DNA of 64,000 nt from Streptantibioticus_C sp963761325 (GTDB taxonomy: Bacteria; Actinomycetota; Actinomycetes; Streptomycetales; Streptomycetaceae). The notes under the pieces are model-generated. The model made no database searches, was not told the origin of the DNA, and saw nothing but the letters and a program-made list of their open reading frames with translations. Made by a program: the position numbers and the translations under genes. Below are positions 43,537 through 52,288 of this stretch, piece by piece. Location of the stretch: positions 310,001-374,000 of the forward strand of contig CAVXGZ010000002.1 in assembly GCA_963761325.1 (NCBI GenBank), in the 5' to 3' direction. Each line of letters begins with the position of its first letter. Position 1 is the first letter of the stretch.

Positions 43537-46035
43537 TCAGCGCGATCCGGGATGTGTGGTGGTGTGCCACGGCCGGGTGCAGTACGTCATGCGCAGTTCG
43601 GTGCTGTAGGTGCCGGCGCCGTCGGCCAGCCACCAGTCGGCCGGGTCGGGCAGCGTCTCGCTCAGTCGCACCGGTCCTTCGCCGGCCGCCGAGCGGACCA
43701 TGTGCGCGAGGTGTTCGAGGCTCAGCGGCTCCGCGAAGTCCGCGTAGAACGGCTTGCGTTCGCCCGCCACCCGCGCGTACACCCGGCCCGGCAGCCGGTG
43801 TTCGGACCGCAGCCGGTCGGCGGCCAGCAGCGCGTCGGCCGGCTGACGGGCGGTCAGCAGCGCGTCGAACGCGGCGGCGGGCAGCTGCCAGCCGCGCCGC
43901 CACACGGTCGCGCCGCCCACCCGCACCCGGGGCGCCGGGCCGGCGGACCGCAGCGGCGGCAGCACCACCGGCGGCGGCCCGAACAGCCAGCTGGAGGCGG
44001 CACGCGGGTCGCGCGGCCGCAGGAACAGCTCGCCGAGCGCCGGGTGGCGCAGCCGCAGCGACCCGTCGTCCGAGCGGACCACCGCCACCTCGGCGGCGCG
44101 CACCCGCTGCCCCTCGGGCTTGGCCGACCGGCCGAGTACCTCGATGTCCCGGCCCGGCAGGTCGCGTTCGAACGCCTTGCCCTGGGTGCGCCGGTGCACC
44201 AGGGCTGCGGGCCGGCGGCCGTCCACCTCCAGCAGGGCGACGAGTTCCTTGGCGTGCCGGTCCTGGTCGGGCAGCAGGGCGCCCAGGTGCGTCCACACCT
44301 GCGTGCCGTGGTGGATCTCCCCGACGACCAGTTCCGGCGGCCGCTCGCGCAGCGCGTTCTCGTCCGGCGCGGCGAGGAAGACGTCCGGCGAGACGCTCAG
44401 GCCCGGCGGCAGCGGCCGCAGCAGCGGCGCGAGATCGCGCTCTGCCAGCCGCGCGGTGCCGTCCGCGCCGGTGCGGTCGCGCACCAGGGTTGCCAGCCGG
44501 TCCACGAAGGCGGCCACCCGCCGGGAGCCGGCCAGCTCGTCGACGTCCACCCGGCCGTCCAGCGCGGCGATGAAGCCCAGGAACGGCACCGGCGCCAACG
44601 GGCCCACCTGGCCGTCCAGTTCCTCGTAGACCGCGAGCGCCCGCTCGGCGACCTCCTCGGCGACGGTGAGGCTGTAGGAGGCCGACAGCCGCAGCACCAG
44701 GTCGAGCCGGTCGCCGATGTCGTCGAGCAGCGCGCCGCCGAGCGCCGCCTCGGTCACGTCGCCGCGGCAGTCCTCGGTGACCACGAGCCGGTCGGCGTAC
44801 ATCGAGCCGGCCGCCCGCCGGGACTCGGCGCCGCTGATCTCGCTGAAGCACTCCTCCGCGGCGCGCAGCGCGGCCGGCCGGTCCTGCCGCCCGGCGCGCG
44901 CGACGGCCTCCACGGCGGCGGCGAACCGGTCGAGTTCGGCCAGCCAGCTCTCCACCGCCCCGCCGGCGTCCGGCAGCGCGGCCACCTCCTGGCGCAGCCG
45001 GTCCAGCGGGTCGTCGGTCGCGGTGGGGACCGTCAGGCCGCGCCGGATCACGCCGCGCTCCAGCAGCCTGCGGGCGGCGGCGGCCTCCGCGGCGGTGGCC
45101 CTGCGGGTGAACTGATCCAGCGTCAGGCCCGTGTCGCAGGCCCGTACCGCGGCCACCGACGCCTCGCTCAGCAGCACGCCGCGGCCGGTCGGACCGGTGA
45201 GCCGTCGGCCGTCGGCGGACAGCGCGTACCCGGCCGCCAGCCGCAGCGGCAACCGCGCCTCGATCAGCGGATCGGCCGCCACCCGCCGGCCCAGCGCCTC
45301 GGCCGTCCAGTGCGCCGCGCGCAGCCAGCGGGCCTGCAGCGTGCCCGGCTCGCGTTCCAGCCGCAGCGACTCGACCGCGCCGGGCGAGATCTCCACCGCG
45401 TCGACCGGTCCGAAGAAGCTCACCGACTCGTTCTTGGCGCAGAACCGCTGCAGGTAGGCGTACAACAGCCCTTCCTCGCTGCGGACCCTGGCGTTGCGTC
45501 TGGCCGGGACAGTCTCGCCGGCCCGGTGCAGCACCCGTTCGTAGGCGCCCGGGTTGGACAGCAGCACCGCCTCGCGGAACTCGGCGGAGGCCGCGGTCCG
45601 CCACAGTCTCGCGCGCGCCCGGTGCAGGGCGAGGTCGGCGGCCCGGGTGAGCGCCGCGCGGGCGCCGGCCAGCCGCTCGTCGGCGGCCCGGATCCTCGCC
45701 GTCCAGTCGGCGGCCCGCGGGCCCAGCGTTTCCAGCGCGGCGAGTGCCGGCGGCGGCGGGCAGTCGCCGCGGACCACGGAACGCCTCGCCCGGTAAAGGG
45801 ACTTGAAGATCTCCGGCCCGGCGCCGGCCGTTTCCTGTTCGCGCACCGTGCCGGGAAACAGCGACTCGGTGAATTCGCCGCAGAGTGCGGCCAGTTCGGC
45901 CTGGGCCCGGCGGCAGCCGCGCAACGCCTCGGCCGCCTCCGCGTCGGTGAGGCGGTCGAGCAGCTCGAAGGGGAAACCGGTACGCCGCAGCAGCGCCAGG
46001 GGCGCCGGTCTCCAGCGGGTGGGTCCTGCCGTCAT
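43537..46035 (-). CDS. PEARL-like LanB homologue 3
   Basis: The 832-residue protein opens LLRRTGFPFELLDRL and has AKNESVSFFGP at 200-210, SMYADRLVVTEDC, SPDVFLAAPD, RRTQGKAFERD, VWRRGW in place of the usual QRERW, KPFYADFAE and SETLPDPADWW. It lacks an elimination domain. Motif drift at several positions shows it has diverged from PEARLs 1 and 2, which fits a different amino acid or a different step. The ATG at 46035 is taken as start although the frame is open far upstream. It heads the - strand operon and is divergent from the scaffold peptide gene. Confidence 0.87.
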   Translation of the reverse strand: MTAGPTRWRPAPLALLRRTGFPFELLDRLTDAEAAEALRGCRRAQAELAALCGEFTESLFPGTVREQETAGAGPEIFKSLYRARRSVVRGDCPPPPALAALETLGPRAADWTARIRAADERLAGARAALTRAADLALHRARARLWRTAASAEFREAVLLSNPGAYERVLHRAGETVPARRNARVRSEEGLLYAYLQRFCAKNESVSFFGPVDAVEISPGAVESLRLEREPGTLQARWLRAAHWTAEALGRRVAADPLIEARLPLRLAAGYALSADGRRLTGPTGRGVLLSEASVAAVRACDTGLTLDQFTRRATAAEAAAARRLLERGVIRRGLTVPTATDDPLDRLRQEVAALPDAGGAVESWLAELDRFAAAVEAVARAGRQDRPAALRAAEECFSEISGAESRRAAGSMYADRLVVTEDCRGDVTEAALGGALLDDIGDRLDLVLRLSASYSLTVAEEVAERALAVYEELDGQVGPLAPVPFLGFIAALDGRVDVDELAGSRRVAAFVDRLATLVRDRTGADGTARLAERDLAPLLRPLPPGLSVSPDVFLAAPDENALRERPPELVVGEIHHGTQVWTHLGALLPDQDRHAKELVALLEVDGRRPAALVHRRTQGKAFERDLPGRDIEVLGRSAKPEGQRVRAAEVAVVRSDDGSLRLRHPALGELFLRPRDPRAASSWLFGPPPVVLPPLRSAGPAPRVRVGGATVWRRGWQLPAAAFDALLTARQPADALLAADRLRSEHRLPGRVYARVAGERKPFYADFAEPLSLEHLAHMVRSAAGEGPVRLSETLPDPADWWLADGAGTYSTELRMTYCTRPWHTTTHPGSR

Positions 46036-46278
46036 GAGATGGCCTCGCGTCGCTTCACGGAAATCTGTGGTGGCCCATGATTCGGCCCAGACTTTCATCG
46101 AGAATGGCACAGGGATAACCGGTGCGCCATCGTTTGCTGGAGGTCCAGCGAAATTCGAGCGGCACCCGGCGTGGACCCGAGCGGGTTTAGGTCTCATGGC
46201 GTGTGAAACTACGGGCGCCGGGTCCGTTGCCGGCCCAAGTGCCCTGGCGGCCCGGCCTTTTCGAAAGGTAGGTCGCCT
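46036..46278. promoter_or_regulatory. Divergent control region between PEARL 3 and the scaffold peptide
   Basis: This 243-base region separates the two arms of the PEARL cluster and must contain promoters in both directions. It is less GC-rich than the coding DNA. It is the most likely binding region for the SARP regulator, although I could not pick out convincing direct heptamer repeats. A good AAAGGTAGG ribosome site lies at its right end, in front of the peptide gene. Confidence 0.45.
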
Positions 46279-46419
46279 ATGTCCGAGGAGGCGGTCGCAG
46301 CGGAGAGCGTGGTGGAATCCGCAGAGGACAGTGCGGTCGAGGGTGAGGAAATCGACGAGCTGGACGACATGGAATTCCTTCTCGAAGAGATTGAGAACCG
46401 TATCGCTCCGCTTGCCTGA
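46279..46419 (+). CDS. PEARL scaffold (precursor) peptide, 46 residues
   Basis: The small gene encodes a 46-residue peptide with 17 acidic and one basic residue. It begins MSEEAVAAES and ends MEFLLEEIENRIAPLA. There is no Cys and no Thr; the four Ser lie at 2, 10, 14 and 18, so the last 28 residues offer nothing to dehydrate or cyclise. This rules out an ordinary lanthipeptide or azole core and fits a scaffold whose C-terminal alanine is extended by PEARLs. The amphipathic C-terminal helix (DDMEFLLEEIENRI) is a likely recognition element. A strong AAAGGTAGG site precedes the ATG. It is the first gene of the + strand arm, 72 bases before the TPR gene. Confidence 0.85.
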   Translation: MSEEAVAAESVVESAEDSAVEGEEIDELDDMEFLLEEIENRIAPLA

Positions 46420-46491
46420 CCTCGTGCTCGATCCGAGCAGAATCCGTAAGTGAATTGGTTCGACAATTCGGTGGGACGAAGGGGAGCCGTG

Positions 46492-48408
46492 GTGGGTTCG
46501 GCTGTGAACAGCCTGGCGGGGTCGGCCCTGCCGCAGCACACGCTGGCGGACCGCGTCAGCGGTTCCGGGACACCGGACGGCCCGCCGGCCGTCGAGGTGG
46601 ACATCGGCACCCGGCTCCCCGTCGCCTTCAACGGGCTGCGGGCCGTGATCACGGCGCTCGACGCGTACGCCCCCGCCGCGCTGGCCGGGGTCGCCGAGGG
46701 GCGCCGGCCCGAGTGGGAGTGGCTGTTCCCGGGCACGTTCCCGCAGGCGCCGCTGCTCGCCGACCTCGCGGGCACCCCGTCGGAACGGCGGCTGCACGCC
46801 GAGTCGGAACAGGTCTTCCGGGTGCTGGACACCGCGGCCGAGGCGATCACCGCCGCCCTGCTGGAGACCGGCCGCCCGCTGCTGCTGCGCGGCGCCGCAC
46901 GCAGCGACGTGGTGACCCTGCGCGCCCTGCCGCGCATCGCCGAACGGCTCGCCCTGGCCGCGCCGGCGCCCGGCGTGCGGCTGACGGTCGCCGACGCCGC
47001 GCTGCCCGACGCCGCCGTCGATCCCGGCCGCGCCTCCGAGCGGGCCCGCGCGGTGCGCGCCCGGACGCTGGGCGCGCTGCGCGACCGGCTCGGCGCGCGT
47101 GTGATGGACGCCGCGAGCCACCCCGCCCCCCACGCCGCCGACCTCCCCGCTGGTTTCGCCGGATCCGCCGCCCCGGCCGTCGAACACCGCCACCTCGACC
47201 TGGCGTTGCGCCCCGCCGCCGCGGACCCGCCCGAGCGGACCGCCGCCGCCGCGCTGCTCGCGGTGCGCTCGTGCTTCTTCAGCGCCAACCACGAGGGCGC
47301 GATCCTCGCCGCCGAGGCGCTGCCCGTCCTGCTCGACGCGCACCCGGACCTGGACACCGACCGGGTGGCCGCGCACTTCGCCGACCTCGACCCCGGCGAC
47401 GGCACCCCGGCGATCGGCATCACCGCCGACGTCGCCGAATCCGCCGCCCACCTGCGCGCCCTGGCCTACCGCTGCCTCGGGGTGGTGCGGGCGCTCACCG
47501 GCGATCTCGACGGCGCGCGCGAGGAGTTCGCCACCGCGCTCGGCCACGCGCCCGACCCGGTCAGCCAGGCCCGCGTCCTGCTGCTGCGGGCGCTGCTCGC
47601 CGTCAAGCGGTCCGGCACCCTGCCCGCCGGCATCGCCGACATCGAACGCGGCCTGGCCGCGCTGGCCGCGGTGGACACCCCGGTCTCGGCGGTCGAGCAG
47701 GCGTGGCTGCGCAACGTGCGGGCGCTGGCCCACGTACGGGCCAAGGAGTTCCCGCAGGCGATGGCCCAGGAGAAGCAGGCCGTCGCGCTGATCGCCAAGC
47801 TGCACTCGGCCGACGCGACCCACCTCAAGATCAACCTGATCTCCAACATCAGCGTGCTGCAGGAGATGGCCGGCCGGCACGACACGGCCGCCCGGACCTG
47901 GGAGCAGTTCGTCCGGATCTCCTCCGGCTGGGGCGACAGCTTCTTCAAGCACCACGCCTACCGCGCCGCCGGGCTGCACTACCGGGCCGGCCGGCACGAG
48001 GAGGCGCTGGCCGGGTTCACCGCCGCGCACGACCTGGCCCGCAAGCTCGGCGACCACCTCCACCAGCAGATCATCGGCACCGAGATCGGCGGCCTGCTGC
48101 TCGACCTCGGCCGCTCCGACGAGGCCGCCGGCTGGTACGAGAGCGCGGAGGCGGCGGCCACCGTGCTGGCCGACCCGTACGCGATCGCGCTGGCCCGCGC
48201 GGGCCGCGCCGCCGCCACCGGCCGGCCGCCGGGCCCCGACGTGGCGGCGACCGCGGCCCGCAGCCTCATGTACGCCGCCGAGGCCGCCGCGCTCACCGCG
48301 GCGCTGGGCGAGGGCGGCGACGCCGTGGCCGCCGCTCTCCCCAGACCCAGGACCAAGCTCAACCGCCCCTTCCAACTCGTCAACCTGGAGCAGGGGAAGC
48401 GGACATGA
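46492..48408 (+). CDS. TPR-repeat protein of the PEARL cluster
   Basis: From the GTG at 46492 (AAGGGGAG five bases upstream) the product is 638 residues. It is helical throughout, with TPR-like repeats clearest from about 320 to 590 (AYRCLGVVRALTGDLDGAREEFATAL, AYRAAGLHYRAGRHEEALAGFTAAHDLARKL-type spacing). There is no DNA-binding, ATPase or membrane segment, and the N-terminal 250 residues are not recognisable. It may scaffold the multi-enzyme PEARL machinery or regulate it. The stop overlaps the start of the next PEARL gene (ATGA), tying it to the operon. An earlier GTG at 46450 is possible. Confidence 0.75.
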   Translation: MGSAVNSLAGSALPQHTLADRVSGSGTPDGPPAVEVDIGTRLPVAFNGLRAVITALDAYAPAALAGVAEGRRPEWEWLFPGTFPQAPLLADLAGTPSERRLHAESEQVFRVLDTAAEAITAALLETGRPLLLRGAARSDVVTLRALPRIAERLALAAPAPGVRLTVADAALPDAAVDPGRASERARAVRARTLGALRDRLGARVMDAASHPAPHAADLPAGFAGSAAPAVEHRHLDLALRPAAADPPERTAAAALLAVRSCFFSANHEGAILAAEALPVLLDAHPDLDTDRVAAHFADLDPGDGTPAIGITADVAESAAHLRALAYRCLGVVRALTGDLDGAREEFATALGHAPDPVSQARVLLLRALLAVKRSGTLPAGIADIERGLAALAAVDTPVSAVEQAWLRNVRALAHVRAKEFPQAMAQEKQAVALIAKLHSADATHLKINLISNISVLQEMAGRHDTAARTWEQFVRISSGWGDSFFKHHAYRAAGLHYRAGRHEEALAGFTAAHDLARKLGDHLHQQIIGTEIGGLLLDLGRSDEAAGWYESAEAAATVLADPYAIALARAGRAAATGRPPGPDVAATAARSLMYAAEAAALTAALGEGGDAVAAALPRPRTKLNRPFQLVNLEQGKRT

Positions 48409-50802
48409 CCGGCTTCCGGATGCTCGACCCCTTCGTGCTGCGCCGGGCCGGCTTCGGCCTCGGCCTGCTCGACGGCCTCGGCTGCCCGCTCACCGCCGCC
48501 GCGCTGCGCGAGGCCGGCTCCTGGGACGAACGCGCCGAACAGGCCCGGCAGGAACTGCTCGGCAAGGCCATCCCGGCCGAGGTGGTCCGCCTCCGCGAGC
48601 GCGGCGACCGGACCGCGCTGCGGGCGCTGTCCGGGCTGCGCACCAAGGTGGGCCGGCGCAGCGGCCGGCCCGGCCTGCCCGCCGGGCCCTGGTCGCCCGA
48701 CCTGGTGTCCGGGTACCGCGCCTGGAGCGCCGCACTGGACGCCGCCGCCGACGCGACCGAACGGGCCCGCCGCATCCTCGACCAGGAGGAGCCGGAGGCC
48801 GCCGCCCGCATCCGCGCCCTGACCGGCCGCCACGACGTGCGCGAGGCGGTGTTCCTGCTCTCGCCCGGCTTCCTGGAGGCCCTGGAGCGCCAGGACCGGC
48901 AGCCGGCCCGCCGGACGCGGAACGCCGCCGACCGCACGATGGAGCGCCGCGCCTACGCCTTCCTGCAGCGGCTGGCCGCCAAGAACGAGACCACCAGCTT
49001 CTTCGGACCGGTCTGCTTCGGGCAGGTGGACCCGGCGGCCGAGAGCGTCAGCACCGGACCGCAGGCGCCCGGCGGGGTGATCGGCCGGGAGGCGTTCTTC
49101 GCCTTCTGGGCGGCGGTGGCCTGGGGCCGCGCGGCCGCCGCGGTCCCCGCGGTGCGCCGCCGGCTGCCGCCGCGCCGGCTGCCGGTGGTCGTCGTCGAGG
49201 ACGGCCGCGCCACACTGCCCGGCCACCCGCCGGTCGAACTGGACGCCGCCGGGGCCGCGTTGCTGACCGCCGCCGACGGCACCCGCACGGCGGCCGCGCT
49301 CGCCGCCGCGCTCGGCCTGCCGGAGGCGGAGACCGAGCGCCGGATCACCGCACTGGAGCGGGCCCGGCTGCTGCGCCGGGACCTGGAGCCGAGTTCCACC
49401 ACGGTGTATCCCCTGCGTGATGTGGTCTCCCGGCTCCCCGAGATCCCGGAGGCCGAGCCGTTCCGGGCCGCCGCCGCGCGAATGGCGGCGCTGCTGGAAC
49501 GGTTCGCCGCGGAGCGCGGGGTGCCGGAGCGCGCGGCAGGTCCTCGCGCAGGCCGAGGCCCTGTTCACCTCGGTCACCGGCGTGGCCGCCCGGCGCAACC
49601 AGGGCCGCACCTACGCCGACCGGTTCGTGCTGTTCGAGGACTGCCGCGCCGACGCCCAGCCGGTGCGCTGGCCGGCCGCGCTGGCCCGCCGGGTGGAGGC
49701 CGCCCTCGACCCGGTCTTCGCCCTGGGCCTGACCGCCGGCGCCGTGCAGCGCGACGGACTGCGCCTGGTGGCCGCCGAGGTGCTGGCCGCGCACGGCGGC
49801 TCGCTGCCCTTCCTGGACTTCGCCGACGCGCTCGCCGCCCGGCTCACCGAGGGCGCGCTGGAGCCGGTGCTCGACGAGTGGGGTGCCTGGCGCACCGAAC
49901 TGCTCAACCGCTTCCTCGCGGTCTCCGACGGGCACCGGGCCCACCTCGCCCCCGAGCAGGTGGCCGACCTCGCCGCGCCGCCGCAGGGCGCGTTCTTCGT
50001 CAGCCCCGACGTGATGCTCCAGGAGGACCCGGCCGCGCCGCTGGTGCTCGGCGAGATCCACCCGTACGTCTTCGCCTGGGGCCTGCAGGGGCACTTCGCG
50101 CCCGACCCGCAGGCGCTCGCCCGGGACATCGCACCGGTGCTGGAGGTGTGGGGCGGGCCGCAGCGGGCCGCCACCGTGCTGCACCGGCGCCAGCACAAGG
50201 GGCTGATCAGCCAGGCGTACCCGGGCCGCTTCATCGAGGTGGCCGGCCGCTCCGGTGCCGCGGCGGACCGCCGGATCGCGGTGGGCGACCTGCGGGCGGT
50301 GCTGCGCGACGGCGAACCCGAACTGATCGGCCCGGACGGCCCCGTCTCGCTCTACGTCGGCGAGGACGACCACCCGCACCTGCGGGTCTTCGCCCCGGTG
50401 CCGGTCGACTTCCCGCGGCTGCGGGCCCGCGGGCACACGCCCCGCCTGGTGCTCGGCGACGTGGTGGTGCAGCGCGAGCGCTGGGACCTGGAGCCGGGCG
50501 CGCTGCCGGCGGTCACCGGGGCACGCGACCGCTTCGAGCTGTTCCGGGCGGTGGTCGCGACGCGCGGACGGCTCGGCTGGCCGCGGCACGTCTTCGCGCT
50601 CAGCCCGACCGAGACCAAGCCGGTCTACCTCGACCTGGACGTCCCGCAGGCCCACGAACAACTGCGAGCCCTGGCCGCGGCCGGCCCGCTGGCCGTCAGC
50701 GAGATGCTGCCGGGGCCGGGGGAGTTGTGGCTGCACCGGTCGGAGGGCCCTTACACCAGCGAGTTCCGCATCGCTCTCGTCGGGCACCTGGGGAGATCAT
50801 GA
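48405..50802 (+). pseudogene. PEARL-like LanB homologue 4, interrupted by a frameshift
   Basis: The gene starts at ATG 48405 and reads as a PEARL: FVLRRAGFGLGLLDGL, then AKNETTSFFGP at 192-202. Near 49,530-49,540, in a run of GC repeats, the reading frame breaks. The rest continues in the +1 frame with VTGVAARRNQGRTYADRFVLFEDC, SPDVMLQED, QRERW, KPVYLDLDV and SEMLPGPGELW, up to the stop at 50802. The total of 2398 bases is one more than a multiple of three, so a single extra base explains it. Restored, the product would be 798 residues, normal for the family. Sequence error, a real mutation or programmed slippage are all possible. The start overlaps the TPR gene and the stop overlaps the next gene. 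Confidence 0.8.
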
Positions 50803-52250
50803 CAGCACCGCCCAACGCCGTGGCCACCGTCGTCGTCCCGCCGATGGCGGACCCGACGCTCACCGTCCGCTGGCCCGCGCCGGCCCACCGGATCATCGAC
50901 TGCGGGCGGCGGTTCATCGCCCGGGTGCTCCGCGACGCGCAGTCCTCCGACGACGCGGGCCAGCCGCCGGCGGTGCTGGCCGCCAAGTCCGCGCTCGCCG
51001 ACCCGCCGGGACCGCTGTCGCGGCTGCGGGCCGGCGCGCTGCTGGTGCCCGCGGTGACCGCCGACGACGCCTCGGCCGTCGAGATCACCCTCGACGACCT
51101 GGAGTTGCGGCACGGCTCCACCCAGGACTCGGCCGCGGTGCGGCTCGCCGCCCGCGGCCCGGCCCCCTACGACCCGGAGATCGAGGCCGCGGTCGCCGAG
51201 GTCGGCGCCGGCGACGAGGTCTGGCTGGTCCTCGACCGCGACCAGCAACTGCCCGCCGCGCTCGCCCTCGCCGACCGGCTGCCCGGGCCGCTGCGCGTCA
51301 CCGGACGCTACGCGCGCACCCACTGGCCGGTGCTGTCCCGGCTGCCGGAACTGGCCCGCGCCCGGTTCGAGGAGCCGCCCGGCCCGCTGGGATGGCGGGT
51401 GGCCGGCCTGCCGGTCGGTCCGGACACCCGCGGCCCCAACTGGCGCGAGCGCGCGGCCGATCCGGTGCCCAGGGGACCGTGGGCCGGCCGGGTCGGGCTG
51501 CGCCCCGCCGCCGAGTCGCCCGGCGAACTGGTCGCCCGGCGCTGCGTGGTCGCGGTGCTCGGCCTGTGCGCGGCCGACCGCGGCACCTACGTCGGCCGGG
51601 GCGGCACCGCGCTGCCCGCCCGGAAGGTCAACGCCGCGCTGGGCGGACTGCGCGCCGCCGGCGTCACGGTGCTGGCCGAACTCTGGCTCGGCGCCCCGGG
51701 CGTCGGCGCCGACCGGGTGCGCGAGACGGTGGCCGTGCTCACCGCGCCGGACGGCCCGGTGGACCGGCTCGTCGGCCTGCGCCCCTTCGACTGGCCGGTG
51801 CACTGGACCGGTCCCACCTGGGGCACCACCCGGGTCGGCTGGCAGCAGGCGGACGGCCCCGACCTGGCGCGCGCCCGGGCCTTCCGGGCTCCCGGGACGC
51901 TCGACGCGGACGGCGTCCGGGAACTGGTCGCCGAACTCGGCCCGCCGCTGGCCGCGTCCGGCACGCTGATCCCGGCCCGGGTCGCCGCGGCCTACGTGGC
52001 GGCCGAGCCGGCCGAGGCGGACCCGCCGGCCCGCGGCATCGCGCTCGCCCCGGACACCGTGCTGGTCGACGGGCACGCGGTGGACCTGCGGCGCGGCCGG
52101 GTCGTGCGGCTCGACCGCCGGGTCACCGACCGGCTGCGCGTCGGCCACCGCCCGGTCCCCGACACCGACGCCCTGCCCGGCGTCACCCCGACCACCCGGG
52201 CCGTCGTCCTGGACGCCCTGGTCACCAGCGGCCTGCTGGTCCGGCGATGA
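50799..52250 (+). CDS. Radical-SAM/B12-like protein lacking the cluster motif, PEARL operon
   Basis: I do not firmly recognise this 483-residue protein. After about 125 residues, a segment (DEVWLVLDRDQQLPAALALADRLPG) looks like a Rossmann or cobalamin-binding-like domain. The stretch at about 245-380 (GGLRAAGVTVLAELWLGAPGV, RLVGLRPFDWPVHWTG) resembles the second half of a radical SAM barrel, where LRxAGVxVxxExWxGxPG patterns are common. No CxxxCxxC is present: the only cysteines near the expected site are in ARRCVVAVLGLCAADRG. The C-terminal 60 residues could be a small winged or PqqD-like module. It is coupled to PEARL 4 by ATGA and is probably a non-canonical modification or binding subunit. 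Confidence 0.55.
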   Translation: MTAPPNAVATVVVPPMADPTLTVRWPAPAHRIIDCGRRFIARVLRDAQSSDDAGQPPAVLAAKSALADPPGPLSRLRAGALLVPAVTADDASAVEITLDDLELRHGSTQDSAAVRLAARGPAPYDPEIEAAVAEVGAGDEVWLVLDRDQQLPAALALADRLPGPLRVTGRYARTHWPVLSRLPELARARFEEPPGPLGWRVAGLPVGPDTRGPNWRERAADPVPRGPWAGRVGLRPAAESPGELVARRCVVAVLGLCAADRGTYVGRGGTALPARKVNAALGGLRAAGVTVLAELWLGAPGVGADRVRETVAVLTAPDGPVDRLVGLRPFDWPVHWTGPTWGTTRVGWQQADGPDLARARAFRAPGTLDADGVRELVAELGPPLAASGTLIPARVAAAYVAAEPAEADPPARGIALAPDTVLVDGHAVDLRRGRVVRLDRRVTDRLRVGHRPVPDTDALPGVTPTTRAVVLDALVTSGLLVRR

Positions 52251-52288
52251 CCCTGATCGGCCACCACGACAACAAGGCGGGAGATGAC

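Noticed and set aside
46036..46278. Upstream extension of PEARL 3 across the divergent region
   Set aside because: The frame is open far beyond 46035, but the added sequence has no family similarity and would run through the promoter and the scaffold peptide gene.
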